Under the pieces are notes generated by a model. It saw only the letters and a list, made by a program, of their open reading frames with translations. It did no database searches and had not been told where the DNA came from. This document shows positions 53,355 to 64,000 of a stretch of DNA of 64,000 nucleotides, in pieces. Source of the stretch: Pyrocephalus nanus (lineage: Eukaryota; Chordata; Aves; Passeriformes; Tyrannidae); assembly GCA_038380795.1 (NCBI GenBank), contig CM076260.1, positions 30,352,634-30,416,633 of the forward strand. The letters run 5' to 3'. Position 1 is the first letter of the stretch. Each line of letters begins with the position of its first letter. Both the position numbers and the translations under genes were made by a program.

Positions 53355-53510
53355 ATATCATAGCATCATAGAACAGTTTGAGTTGGAAGGGACCTGTAAA
53401 GATCTAGTCCAACCCCCACCCCCCCGCCCCGCCCTCAGCAGGGACATCTTCAACTGCACCAGGTTGCTTAAAGCCCCATCTAACATGGCCTTTAATGTTT
53501 CCATATATTC
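53355..53510 (-). mobile_element. CR1 LINE fragment, antisense
   Basis: Minus-orientation CR1 3' end: atcatagcatcatagaacag, tttgagttggaagggacctg, gatctagtccaacccccacc, and then cagggacatcttcaactgca. A C-rich expansion (ccacccccccgccccgccc) lies inside it at about 53416-53434. Confidence 0.93.
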
Positions 53511-54097
53511 TGTGCCTATGTGTTACAGTTCAGTTTGTGTCTTGAAAGAGGGATAAGTACCAACTGTAGATCCAGATTTGTCTACCAGAATATTTTGGCT
53601 AGGCAGTGGTATGAGGTTTAACTCTAATTACCAATAGTACTACCTGCCAGTTTACTGCTTCATTAAACAGCTGCAGCAATCAGATTAATTTAGTGTATAC
53701 ATCTTGTTTTCCTGTTTGCTCTAACTGATGCAGATGGGGTTTGGATCTAAGTAAGTCAAACATTCAAGAATGAAGGACAGGCTATTACATTTCTTGAAGC
53801 TTTTTTGTTTTCTCATACAAGGTCACTCACAGTTTATTCACCTGTCAGACTCTTCACTGCTCCAGGAGAACTGCTTAGCAAGACCTGGTTTATGCACTAC
53901 TTTTGGTCCATGTGCAGAATTTCACTACACTGCTTTGGAGTCCATGGGAAACAGCTCATTCCTGATGGTGCAGAATGATTTGTGGTTGTGCATCCTGAGC
54001 TGCTTGCCTTGTATCAGTAGTACTTTTGAGGTAAATACTGTAGGACAATAGAAATTAATCCTGATCTTATGCTTAACCAGCTTTTATTTTGTTTCAG
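53511..54097. other. End of the 5.0-kb RIMS1 intron
   Basis: Single-copy-looking intron ending in the acceptor at 54097. A second acceptor/donor pair at 53822-54030 was considered and rejected as an exon. Confidence 0.6.
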
Positions 54098-54210
54098 CTT
54101 AATATTTCCTGGAGTACGGCTGGGCGCTGACAGTCAGTTTAGTGATTTCCTCGATGGACTTGGACCTGCACAGTTAGTAGGCCGACAAACACTGGCAACC
54201 CCTGCCATGG
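54098..54210 (+). CDS. RIMS1: RIMS1 coding exon, LIFPGVRLGADSQFSDFLDG segment before C2B
   Basis: This exon completes the split Asn codon and encodes LIFPGVRLGADSQFSDFLDG followed by LGPAQLVGRQTLATPAM. It ends with the first base of a Gly codon. The segment is one of the most conserved parts of RIM proteins, lies just N-terminal of the C2B fold, and is shared with RIMS2, RIMS3 and RIMS4. LGADSQ, rather than the RIMS2-type LASDSQ I remember, supports RIMS1. The acceptor is cttttattttgtttcag ending at 54097; the donor is ATGG|gtaaga at 54211. The length of 113 bp gives phases 2 in and 1 out, which fit both neighbours. The reading frame would stay open past the donor into the intron, but that extension has no family similarity, and the strong donor marks the true end. 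Confidence 0.94.
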
Positions 54211-56502
54211 GTAAGAATAATATGTTCTCCACTGTTAAAGGACTAATAAGACAATTAACTAAGGCACACACTGCCAGACTACCGCACCAAAAAGACTTTT
54301 TCAGTGTTTTCCTTCACTGTAAACATGAAGGTCCTACTTGTAGTCACTGGTGTTTCTAGCATCAGAAGTGGGCTGAGAAACAATATTTGCTCCATTTAAG
54401 GTGTTGGCTGCCTTATTTGCCATTTGAATATAGGGGTTTTACTTCCCTCTCAGAATTATTGTGGCTTCTCCAAAAGTGGCTCACTGCAAAATCTCAGCTG
54501 TCCAGAATTTATATTCGCTTGACACAGATTATATTGCATGTAACAGAGGGTTCCTGGCCAAACTGCATTTTTCCAAGTTCGTCTAATTGCAGAATGTGAA
54601 AATTCTGCCCACATTTGCAATGTCTGTTTGTCAGTCTCTGATAAAGCCAGTGTTTGCCATAAGAGACACAAAGTCCTTTTCTACAACAGCTGCCTGGGGC
54701 TACCTGTGATTTCTCTATGTTACACACCTGTCTGTAATTTCTTATGGTAGCATTAGTTGTACCTTCATTGTGTGAACAGAGTGGGAGTTGTACAAGGAGT
54801 GCAACAGTGCAGGGCTGTGCAGATCTGTGTAAGTATCTTTTGAAAAGCTTGGGGTTTTTTGTTATTGTTCTCTGCTTGTATATATGAGCAGTTCTTAGGC
54901 GCACGTCGGGATGCTGAGTGAGGAGTCCTTAATCCATTAGTGTAATGATACTTCTCCTGCTGGAAATTATCAATGGCCAGTGCTTCAGTACAACTGTCTT
55001 GGGAAAATCAGCTTTAGGAAGGGCTACTGAGACACATGAAATAGGAGAGAGAAACAGAAAGAAAAATGGTGGCAGAGAGTTTTTTCTTCCCAACTCATTA
55101 GAAGAAGGAAAACTATCCTGAGAATTCTCTGAGTACCCTCTAAGGCTACTGCTACTAAAACATTAATAAACACCAAATTTATTAAATTAATATTTTCATT
55201 GTTATTTTGAAAGAAAATATATTTGTGAGATTGCCCAGTGTTTGCCTAAGTGACTTTATTGGTATGAATGTAAGGGTCTAGATTTCTTCTGTCTTTTTAT
55301 TTGAGTCTGACTTTCTGCAGATAACCTAATACATTTATTTTAAATGATTAGAACTACTTTATTTACTAAAGGCTCAAGTTTTACCCCTCCCAAAAACACT
55401 TCGTCGTGCTTATTAACAATTTTCAGAATACCTTCCCTGTGGTATCCTTTCACAAGTGACAATTTGAAAATGTTTGCATTATTGCTCCCCCTTCTGGTTC
55501 CCTGAGGCATGTTTTATTTTGGAAATGCAATGCAGAGATGTGCTCTTAAAAAAGTCTTGTTGCAATTTTCCCCAGCTATTTTTAGTGTAACAGAGAGCTA
55601 TGTTTTTTCAAGTAAATTTTGATTAAAAAAAAATTTTCCCTGCTGCTCTGTCACACTTCACATCCCAAGGTATAAATACTGCTTTAATATGCTGTTAGAG
55701 AAACATGTGAAAATCTCATGCCCAGTTAATTTCAAAATGCTGTTTCTCTAAATCCAGACCCCAATTTCTATAGTTTTGAACTATCTATTCGTGAGTTTTC
55801 TTTTTAGAAAATCAGAGTTTACATGTCAAATATATACATGCTTATGTGTTTCATGGATGTAGATCATTTATTTGCCCAAGTGTCATGTAGCTACCCGTGT
55901 CATACTATGCATTTTTTATTCTAAGTGGCCTCTTAGATTTCTACCCAGCTGATTCCATGATATGTGAAACCACAGAGAGATAATGCCTTGAGCATCAGCT
56001 CATAGTTGGCTTCCCTTGTACTTTATTGGTCTAGATCAGAACAGTGCTTGGTCTCAGACTAAGCAGTTTCCATTTTTTTCTGCAGGAGATGCCATTTGTC
56101 AAAACTCAGGCAGGAAAATGGGTTTGGCTATTTAGAAACAAAAGCAGTTTGTTTTTTTAACATGCTGCAATTTTATTCTCACCAAAAATGGGTGTGTGGA
56201 ATATTGATAAAAACAGGAACATTGTCACCCCTATGCTCATTGGAGACTTTTGAAGAAAAAACACCTCTTTTGGTCAGTACAGTATAAACTGTACACCAAG
56301 AGAGGGCACCATGCTCCCTAAGTATGTATCATTTAGTCCTTGGTTAAGGACAGAGAAGTTGAAGGAATCAGGAGGAGAGGCAACAAGCACAATAAGGCAG
56401 AAGAATAATATCAAGCTACTCTTTCTGTTTCTCATTCTTATATGCTATTTCCTGAGCTGTACTGCTTATCTAAAATGTGTACTTCCTTATTCTCCTTCTC
56501 AG
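54211..56502. other. RIMS1 2.3-kb intron
   Basis: Runs from the gtaaga donor to the ctcag acceptor. The minus-strand frame at 54509-54904 (131 codons) has no recognisable similarity and is taken as chance. No repeat seen. Confidence 0.65.
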
Positions 56503-56604
56503 GTGACATCCAGATTGGAATGGTAGATAAAAAAGGCCAGTTAGAAGTAGAAGTCATTAGAGCCCGTGGCCTCACACAAAAACCTGGCTCCAAATCTACC
56601 CCAG
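56503..56604 (+). CDS. RIMS1: RIMS1 coding exon, start of C2B domain
   Basis: This exon encodes GDIQIGMVDKKGQLEVEVIR and ARGLTQKPGSKSTP, the first two beta strands and the first top loop of C2B. GQLEVEVIRARGL is the standard C2 entry strand. In C2 domains that bind Ca2+ the first loop carries aspartates; here it reads TQKPGSKSTPAPYVKV with Ala-Pro in place of Asp-Pro. This agrees with the known Ca2+-independence of RIM C2B. The LTQKPGSKSTP wording is RIMS1-like; the RIMS2 form I remember is LVVKPGSKTLP. The acceptor is tattctccttctcag ending at 56502. The donor CAG|gtatgg at 56605 is less consensus than the others. The exon is 102 bp, a multiple of three, with phase 1 at both ends, so skipping it would keep the frame but destroy C2B. 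Confidence 0.94.
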
Positions 56605-57682
56605 GTATGGAAAAAAATAGACAATATATGAACAGAAAACAGCAATGTGAAATACACTAATGAACTGGGGATTGGAGATTTTTTGAGCTCCTTGTTAGCT
56701 GTGACTACATTTGCATTTGTTTGGTTTGCTTTTCAACAAGGAGTGTGCGTGGATATATCCTTGCTACCAATGTCTGCTTTTCACCACCTCACATCTGCCA
56801 GTTGCACGTCACCTTTCAAGGAATGATTTTCAGCAACTCAACATCTGTTCTGGAAGGAACATTTGCAGGAATATTTCTGGGTATCTTAGGCAAGTCATTT
56901 ATCTAAGAGGGACTTTATCAATAGAGATGAGCCCCTTTGAGTTTGTTCTTCATAAAAAGATGATGGATGGATGAAAGTGCTTTGAACAAACAAACTAACA
57001 AACCCACATGCCAGGGTCTTCTGTACACAACAGTGCTTCAAGAAGACAGCAGCTTGTGCTAGTGTTAATGTCAATAATTTTTATAATGAATGAGATTTAG
57101 TTTTGTATCATTTTATAAGGATATTTGTTGAAGTTCGAGTTATTTATAGAAATCTCTGTTAGAGGAGATTTAGAATCAATACCACAAAGACTGCTTACTC
57201 TAAGAACTGGAACAGTTGTTTTAGATAACATTTAGCCAAAATGGTACTTTGCAACTTCTCTAGGAGCTGAAGATGAAATAGCAATTAATGTCTGGGTTAT
57301 TGGTGTGGCAAAGTTTTAAGTATTTCTTTTTTTTTGAACTCTCTCTGACCTTTAGGCATAATAGGGACTCCAGAATTGCTGTCAGTGACAGTTAATTCCT
57401 GGAAAAATAAAGTAGGTTTAAAATGACAGACATGAAGTGTAATTGTTGTTAGTAACATCTCACATCATTATATTCAAAGTTTATAAAAATTAAATTGATT
57501 TCTTATGGGCCATGTCATTTACTTTATGAATATAATTGTATTCAGATTATACAGTTGTGAAGATACAGTGAAGATAACACTTGTCATTTTCTTTCTACTC
57601 AGTTTCCTTTTAAGGCATTTGTCTTGCATCTCACATGTGCACTGTAACTCCAAATATAACATTCATAATGTTCTGTTTGCAG
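56605..57682. other. RIMS1 1.1-kb intron
   Basis: Runs from the gtatgg donor to the tttgcag acceptor. No repeat or gene recognised. Confidence 0.7.
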
Positions 57683-57822
57683 CTCCATATGTCAAAGTGT
57701 ATTTACTGGAAAATGGAACATGTATAGCTAAGAAGAAGACAAGAATTGCAAGGAAGACCCTTGATCCTTTGTACCAACAGACACTGGTTTTTGAAGAAAG
57801 TCCACAGGGTAAAGTCCTTCAG
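57683..57822 (+). CDS. RIMS1: RIMS1 coding exon, central C2B with polybasic strand
   Basis: This exon encodes (A)PYVKVYLLENGTCIAKKK followed by TRIARKTLDPLYQQTLVFEE and SPQGKVLQ. It covers the middle beta strands of C2B. The basic run KKKTRIARK corresponds to the polybasic face that in RIM C2B domains binds PI(4,5)P2 at the presynaptic plasma membrane (known for the family). LENGTCIAKKKTRIARKTLD matches RIMS1; the RIMS2 form I remember has LDNGVCIAKKKTKVARKTLE. The acceptor is ttctgtttgcag ending at 57682; the donor is CAG|gtcagt at 57823. The exon takes one base from the previous exon and ends on a complete codon (phase 0). Small differences from the mammalian protein as I remember it (GT for GA, QQT for QQS, FEE for FDE) are conservative. 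Confidence 0.95.
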
Positions 57823-58200
57823 GTCAGTTGCTTCTTAACCCCATTTTAGTCTGTCATTTGAAGAAGCACTTGCATGTTTACTTAAATTTAACCAGAGTGC
57901 ATAAACACATTCCAACTCATAAGCATTTAATTTTATAAATACCAGCAAGTACATCCTTGTGACTGGTCGTTTCAGACTTGCAAAATGTTGGACTATGAGA
58001 CATTTTTGTTGCCTCTCACTGTTGTCATGCTGTAAGGTTTTCCCACAAAGAGGAAGCAATCATTCACCCTTGAGAGTAACATTTTCCTTATGCTACACAT
58101 CCTAGCAGGAGTGCACATACATAAGCACAGCGTAAGTACATAATCCCATATAAACACAGATTTGGGGACAATGCTGAACCTTAATTTTGTGTTCTTCCAG
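57823..58200. other. RIMS1 0.4-kb intron
   Basis: A short 378-bp phase-0 intron from the gtcagt donor to the ttccag acceptor. Nothing else seen. Confidence 0.75.
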
Positions 58201-58419
58201 GTAATAGTCTGGGGAGACTATGGCCGAATGGACCACAAATGCTTCATGGGAGTTGCCCAGATCCTTCTGGAGGAGCTAGACCTGTCCAGTGTGGTAATAG
58301 GCTGGTATAAATTATTTCCACCTTCATCACTAGTGGATCCAACATTGACTCCCCTGACACGCAGGGCTTCCCAGTCATCTCTGGAAAGTTCAACTGGGCC
58401 TCCCTGCATTAGATCGTAG
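58201..58419 (+). CDS. RIMS1: RIMS1 last coding exon, end of C2B and C-terminal tail
   Basis: The last 72 residues are VIVWGDYGRMDHKCFMGVAQ, ILLEELDLSSVVIGWYKLFP and a Ser/Thr-rich tail that ends STGPPCIRS, then a TAG stop at 58417-58419. VIVWGDYGRMDHK replaces the Asp-x-Asp third loop of Ca2+-binding C2 domains, so only one canonical acidic position remains. LFPPSSLVDPTLTPLTRRAS with the ending PPCIRS is the RIMS1 signature. The paralogue RIMS2, as I remember it, ends with PSYSRS. The acceptor is tgtgttcttccag ending at 58200, preceded by a short 378-bp intron. The exon continues without a further splice site into the 3'UTR. C2B of RIM is known to contact liprin-alpha, synaptotagmin and Ca2+-channel beta subunits. 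Confidence 0.95.
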   Translation, partial: VIVWGDYGRMDHKCFMGVAQILLEELDLSSVVIGWYKLFPPSSLVDPTLTPLTRRASQSSLESSTGPPCIRS

Positions 58420-58641
58420 TAGCAGGTGCTGTCTAATAAAAACGTCACCCAGGATAACAATTGGAACCAGATATCCACATAATCAAAAAACACTGTTGGA
58501 GAGAGACAATCACTTCTGTTTTTAATTGTAGTAGTTATCCAAACATATGTCTGTTTGTTAAGAGATAGCTTAAATTGACAGAACAAAGTATATCACATAC
58601 AGCTAATCTCTTAGCGGCTATCACTGATGCTTATAATGATC

Positions 58642-58661
58642 AAAAAAAAAAAAAAAAAAAA
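58642..58661 (+). repeat. Poly(A) tract, 20 bases, in the RIMS1 3'UTR
   Basis: Twenty A encoded in the genome 223 bases after the stop codon, followed by a gaaaag-type purine-rich stretch. Confidence 0.92.
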
Positions 58662-59083
58662 GAAAAGCTAAAAAAGAAAAGAAAAAAGAGGGGGACTTTT
58701 AGATTTGATCTAAGTCAAAGATGACCCAAACTGGAAGCTCTCACTCTGTTAACAATGTTGCATTTTTCACATTTTGACAGAGCCCTCAAGCAGTGTTACC
58801 TTCCTGGTGTTTCAACAGTTTTTCTGTACTTCACTTCCACTAGTTTTTTGCCACATGATTCTGCTAGTTTCGTAGAAGTCCTCACAATGCTAACAGAGAC
58901 CCTTCCTTTCTTTTTCTAAACCAAACCAAAAAGGGCTGAAGCATATCTCTGTAAGCATCGTTAAAGTGTTCAACAGCCACAGTTACAAATTCAACGAGTT
59001 CAAATCGTTTCTCAGTTCTGGTACTTACAAGTCTCTCACATGGGAACCCAGAACAAATGACCAATCTAAGTTATCTTCCTAAA

Positions 59084-59089
59084 AATAAA
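59084..59089 (+). terminator. RIMS1: Possible proximal poly(A) signal AATAAA of RIMS1
   Basis: An AATAAA inside aaaaataaataatc lies about 665 bases after the stop codon. The following sequence (cactttttctttgt) is U-rich, so it could work as a proximal alternative poly(A) site. It is weaker than the distal one because no clear GU-rich block follows. Confidence 0.35.
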
Positions 59090-60419
59090 TAATCATCACA
59101 GTGCCACTTTTTCTTTGTAAAAAGCAGATATGTTTGCATTATATATATATAATAACTTTTATGTTTATGATGTTTTGCATGGAAGAATTTTGAAGAATTC
59201 TGCAATTACTGCTGGGGACTGGTATAAAGCAGCTTTAGTCTTAATTTTGACATTGAATATGTTACTGGTAATGCAATTTTCCTCCTAGAAATGGAGAGGA
59301 AATACTTACGTTTCTGTGTATAAATGTATATTTGACTTCCCAAAATGTTGACCAGGAATGAATTGAGCATATGACACTTTCAGCTGTACCCAGGCTTCTC
59401 TGATGTGTGTCACTTCAGACGCACCTGTCTGCCCTGGATAGAGCATGGTATGAGTTGTTCAATGTTTCTCTGGAAATTCCAGTTGAAATATTCTGCACTT
59501 ACTAATGTTTTTATCAAATTTTAGTTTACATTTCTTTGAGATTGATGCAAGCACAAGGCTTGATTTTTTAACGCAAGATATCTTACTTTTTGGAGAAAAA
59601 AAAAAAAGTCAAATTTCAATTTGCTTTTTATTCATTTGAGTTCTTCTTGGCCTTGAAATCCCTTGTGATATTCTGTAAATGTGCGAAGAACTGCAGATTC
59701 CTGCAGGTGCATTGATATGTTTCCCCTCCTTTTACAGGCCATTCAATTTTGTGATCACAAAAATAGAGCAGCATGACTTGGAACTGTTCAAAGCTGCATG
59801 CACGTTTTGTAAAAAGAGATGACAAAGGTTATTTAATAATGTATGTTAGTTCCACATAGGCCAGCTTGTATGTTGCATGTACTTGTACAGTTTGCTCGTA
59901 ATTACTATACTGAAGTAACCAAGAAATCTAAGCCATCCATTTTTCTTATAGACATTTTGCAGGTTTTAGCCAGGCTAGATCTGTGGGTCTGGTGCTAAAT
60001 GTCTATAGATGGACTTTATTTTTTACCCTATGGAAAACGTGATGTAGTACGGACCAAATTCCTTCTAATAACTATTTTGGTGTAGATTCCTACTGTGGGG
60101 CTGTAACACATGTAGAAACTGTGTACACACTAGGTTTTAATTCATAGACATACTGCCTGCACCAAGTGAACTATTTATTATTACTCAACACATGGGAATT
60201 ATTCTGCCCATCTTTCCATAGGGCATAAATTGGTTACTGCTCGACCTGCTGAGCAGGAAGAACTCAAGCATTGGTGCACTACTACTAGATCCTCTTCTGT
60301 CTTAGTGGCCAAACACCAACTAGTTATAATTCAATAGTATCTTTCTATTTTGACCACTTGTCTTAACACTCCCCTGTGCTTTTAAATGAACTTCCAACTC
60401 ATGTTATGTAAACATGTTT

Positions 60420-60425
60420 AATAAA
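60420..60425 (+). terminator. RIMS1: Main poly(A) signal AATAAA of RIMS1 (distal)
   Basis: A canonical AATAAA is followed by about 15 bases and then a GU-rich element (tgtagtagttgtgctctctg and onward from 60445). This is the normal arrangement of a cleavage and polyadenylation site. Cleavage is expected near 60437-60447. Confidence 0.65.
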
Positions 60426-60441
60426 ATTTCCTTTTCATGTC

Positions 60442-63400
60442 CAGTGTAGTAGTTGTGCTCTCTGTATGTTCTAAGGTTCCCCTGTGATTCTGCTTGCTGC
60501 AGGACTGTGTGAAATGTGTAAGGAACAGTAAAATGATAAGTAATTTCTATGGTTCTTTTGATTGCTGTAATAGTATATGTTGAAATCTGGGGCCAAAAAC
60601 TGAGGCCTGGTGAAAGTCATGTTTGGTTGGCTTCCTTTTCCCTAAGAAAGGAGCCAAATTGTGCTCTCATTACTTGAAGCAGGCAAATTGAAGTAAAAAA
60701 AAAAAAATTTAGCTGAATTACCATCTGGTGAAATCAAATCAGTTTGTTGTAGAGGAGCGATGCTGTGACTGCTTGCAGTAGGCCAGCAGGGCAATATGTA
60801 TTAGAGCCAGACACCAGCTCTCCATTTGCTGTGTGTTGAGCCTTTAAGATGTGAGAACAACTACTGATCTTTGGCACTTTTTAAACCCATAAATACGCCC
60901 TATGTTGTTATGGACAATGCTTTATGGACATTTACCTGAGAGCAGAATTTGGCACTAAATTTTACTAGAGAAGCAAAAATTATGTACTTTGTTTAATTTT
61001 TAGTTTTCCATGTCCCACAGATACCTGATCACAATTTAAAAATAACATAAAGACAGTATTGTCTCAATTTGAACACTTTTGTTTATTACTTTATTTAACT
61101 GAATACATGGTTAAGCTACTGAAAAAATGACTAATTAAACATGGTAAATCTCTGAACAAAAGTCATGTTATTCTGTGTGGTGAGAGTGATCTGGTTAAAA
61201 ACAGAATTCGTTACATTGTTGCAAAAAGCCCTCAATTTCATTAATCTCATGGCTTTGAATATTGTATCCAACACTAGAATATCTTTCCATTTCTGATCCT
61301 GAGAAAAATAAATAAGGTTCAGAATTTCTGCTCTCCCCCTAGAGCACAGAAAATATGGCAGCAAAAGAACACGCTGAACTATTTCATTTATGGTTTTTCT
61401 GATGAACAGGGATCATATATGCCAAGATTTCAGGAATGAAGTAGTAGACAACTAAGTCAGATAAGTTGTGTGCTGGACTCCTTTCCCAGGGACTGTTGGC
61501 TTTTAAAAACTCATTGCTGAGTATTGGGATTATAATACACAAATAAATCAGCTTTAATTCCGTCTTGGTTTCCCTTGAGAATGCAGTACTGCCTTATATA
61601 TATGTCATACTCAGGGGAAAAGCAAAGATTATTCAACTTATAATCTCCTTCATATATCCAGATAGTTCTTTTCTTCATGATGAGTAAATATTCTAAATTT
61701 TATATTGAAATGCAAATTTATATTCCTCTTTCTGGCCAGAGAAAAGGCTTTGACCTTGACCTTTGTGTTAGAGAGGCATCAGAACTGTCAAGAGTGGTTT
61801 AGCCAAGCCAGAGCTTCTTCATCTCATATCTTTGTAATTCAAAGAGAAATGACATGTGCAGTTTCATGGCCTGTTTGCACAAAAAAATTATTGTCTTGAA
61901 AGTCAGATTCAGCTCAGATATGATAAGGTGTACACAGAAGACAAGTTCAGAGTGGATTTTCACTGGCTATTCTGTGTACTCCAAGGTTTTACTTGTAGCC
62001 TGTTACTTGTCCTCTATGAATTTGGCCGTTTGCTGTTCCTGTGTAGTCATTAGTCTACTGTCCATAGGCCATTTAACTCTAGGAAAAAGGATTATGGGAC
62101 TTGTAATCTTTTGCCTTAAAAGAAGAACGCCATGGCAGTCTTGCTTTAAAGCCCCAAATGTTCATTCCATGTTGTCCTACTATAATTCTGCAAAAATAGC
62201 AGAAAGCAATCTGCACTACTGTTGAAGTATATGATTTCTCAAGTCAGGTAATGAGTATTCTGGCCATCTTGAATGCTAAAAACTATCAAGAACTCTGTTC
62301 CCAACCTGTCCACTTCTCTCTAGGAGAAAATGTAGAGGTCATGGATGGATTCTCTCAGAGTCTGCAGGGATGACCATGCATGCTGGTAGTTAAATACCGT
62401 GGTTATGAAAGAGGTTGTGTGTGGCAGGCATGTCACAGAGATCAAATGTTCTTTTGAGTTCTGCCATCCAAATTCCTCTTCCCTGAGGTGCTGGAGACAG
62501 GAGAGGAAGCTTCCTTCGCTCCTTCTTGAGTCTAGTTGATGATAATGATGCATAGCCTGGTCTAAAGAAATGCTTCTTGTTTGGTACTTTATAGTTGTTG
62601 CTATGATTTGAATCCATAGTTGTGCATTGGGACATAAAACTTTAGACATTCTGCCATCGAGTCAAAGCATCTTAATGCTCAACACTAGTAGGAACTGAGA
62701 GAAAGGGTAAAAAGTTGTCAGAATCTGTAGACTACAGTAATCAATACAGAAATTCAAATAAGACAAATACAGCTGTATTTATGCCTCTGCTGTTCTGAGA
62801 AAGGCATCTTCTAGAGCAGAATCTTTTGGAGATGTTGGCTGCTGGCTGGTATAAGTGAGACACCTAAGGGTTTCACAGAATCTCATAGATGGCCCCTGGA
62901 AAAATTGCCTTCAAAAGGTGATGATGAGCAGTTCATTATTATAATGCTCACCAGACAACTCAGAATGTTTTATTCTGATCATTTTTAACATGAGTACAAT
63001 TTCAGATTCCTGTTAAAATGCAGTTACAACTCAGTAGTGGCCCACTTGGTAAAGCACGGAGTCTGTAGTGAAAGGCTGTATCACCATCTGTGTAAATTTT
63101 CATTATGTCTGAAATAATTAATTTCAGTGAAGATTGAGTCTGTATTACACATTTCCATCTTATTTATATCAGCAGAAGATATACTTCTGTGTGACTTTGA
63201 GAATCTAGGTATCGATCTCTGCAGTCATGATTTTTTAAATTAATTAAATGGGAATAGGTGCAATTCCCCACTTCAGAGACATTGCACAGATACAGAAAGA
63301 GCAGAACATAAATGTAGAAACAGCAGTTGTGAGGTCCTCATAGGCTTAAATGAAATAATAATATCCCATCTTCTTTCTTCTCCTGGCTCCCAAAGTCTTT

Positions 63401-64000
63401 TTTACACTGACAAGTATCAGGAACTAGTATCTTCTGTACTAAACCTTGTCCCTGTGTTTGAACTACAGCCAAAAAAAACCTTCTAATCTACATAACTAAG
63501 CTGGACACTGCTATTTTCTTCTGTATATACCAACTCCTATAGAAAGAGTCTTTCATAGACGTCTCATGTTCTAGTATCCTACTCTTCAGGAAGCACAGCA
63601 GCACTTATCACCTCTGCTTTTCCAGTAACCCTGCTCTGTCTTTAGACCCTGTTGTCAGGTCTGACTTGCTTAGGCTGCTTCATGACAGCAGGTCTCTGCA
63701 GAAGCAAGCTGCTCATGCCCATGCTCAAACACTAAGTATAGAAGACAGAATAATCCCATTTAGAACAAGCTCATACAAACGGCAGGAAGACAATCCTAGA
63801 TCTTTTAACAAATCTTGTCATGCAATTTAAACCAAAAGTTAAGATTTGCAAATCCAGCAAATATTGTAAAATAGAAAATAAATATTATACTATATAGTAA
63901 AAAATAATATCTGTTTGATAATTGTGTTTGTATACTGCAGAAGGAGCATCCACACACAGGGCAGACATGGCAATATTACATGAGCATGTAAGAACAAAAA
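60442..64000. other. Intergenic region downstream of RIMS1
   Basis: About 3.5 kb of AT-rich sequence with no recognised exon, RNA gene or clear repeat. A 123-codon frame at 61854-62225 has no known similarity. In human, the gene after RIMS1 is KCNQ5 on the same strand; none of its exons is recognised here. Confidence 0.55.

Larger units (their letters stand above)
58420..60441 (+). other. RIMS1: RIMS1 3' untranslated region
   Basis: This is non-coding sequence downstream of the TAG stop. It runs about 2.0 kb to the estimated cleavage point after the AATAAA at 60420. It is AT-rich, contains a 20-base A run at 58642-58661 followed by a purine-rich stretch, a short TA repeat near 59140-59152, and an earlier AATAAA at 59084. 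No CR1 fragment is visible in it. The exact 3' end is inferred from sequence only. Confidence 0.75.

Noticed and set aside
53822..54030. Possible extra RIMS1 exon with a pyrimidine-rich acceptor and gtaaat donor
   Set aside because: It lies only 67 bases before the true exon at 54098, its length (209 bp) would shift the frame, and the RIMS1 phase meets a stop after about 51 codons. The peptide has no family similarity.
54509..54904. 131-codon minus-strand frame in the 2.3-kb intron
   Set aside because: No domain recognised and antisense to an intron; length is compatible with chance.
58218..58586. 122-codon minus-strand frame over the last RIMS1 exon
   Set aside because: It is the antisense shadow of conserved coding sequence.
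61854..62225. 123-codon plus-strand open frame downstream of RIMS1
   Set aside because: No recognisable domain, cysteine/leucine-rich chance composition, no splice or promoter context, and overlapping frames.
62870..62910. cacagaatctcatagat, considered as the head of an antisense CR1
   Set aside because: The following sequence does not match the ggaagggacct and tccaaccc blocks that should come next.
1..64000. CRISPR arrays, operons, tRNA or rRNA genes, intact LTR retroviruses
   Set aside because: No regular spaced repeats, no tRNA-like folds noticed, no paired LTRs or gag/pol-like frames; the window is vertebrate intronic DNA.

Overview
The window is a vertebrate, almost certainly avian, nuclear DNA segment. 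It is AT-rich and intron-dominated. It carries many degenerate copies of CR1 LINEs, including the CR1 3' tail built from the attctgtg-type octamer, which is the commonest interspersed repeat of bird genomes. I cannot name the species.

One protein-coding gene is visible: the 3' part of RIMS1 (regulating synaptic membrane exocytosis 1, RIM1) on the + strand. Six consecutive coding exons were reconstructed: 18668-18900, 48922-49063, 54098-54210, 56503-56604, 57683-57822 and 58201-58419. All have canonical AG/GT junctions and compatible phases, and together they give 315 complete codons plus a stop. The first two encode the Ser/Arg/Lys-rich linker, the third and the start of the fourth encode the conserved segment before C2B, and the rest encode the C2B domain and C-terminal tail. 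RIM proteins are presynaptic active-zone scaffolds that tether and prime synaptic vesicles and recruit Ca2+ channels. The C2B domain lacks the usual Ca2+ ligands and binds PI(4,5)P2 and partner proteins. RIMS1 is preferred over RIMS2, RIMS3 and RIMS4 because of paralogue-specific residues in C2B.

Layout: 1-18667 is the partial upstream intron; 18901-48921 is a 30-kb intron; introns of 5.0, 2.3, 1.1 and 0.4 kb separate the remaining exons. The 3'UTR runs from 58420 to about 60441, ending at an AATAAA with a GU-rich downstream element. From about 60442 to 64000 is intergenic with no recognisable gene. At least eight CR1 fragments, one probable ancient CR1, several homopolymer tracts and short local duplications fill the non-coding part.

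The most interesting unexplained feature is at 50278-50658 in the 5-kb intron. A strong acceptor and donor enclose 381 bp that stay open in the incoming RIMS1 reading frame for about 108 codons before a stop, so it may be an alternative terminal or poison exon. A 24-bp near-perfect palindrome (52973-52996) and a 10-bp-stem hairpin (51991-52020) lie in the same intron. No CRISPR, prokaryotic element, tRNA, rRNA or intact mobile element was seen. No clearly new biological system is evident.
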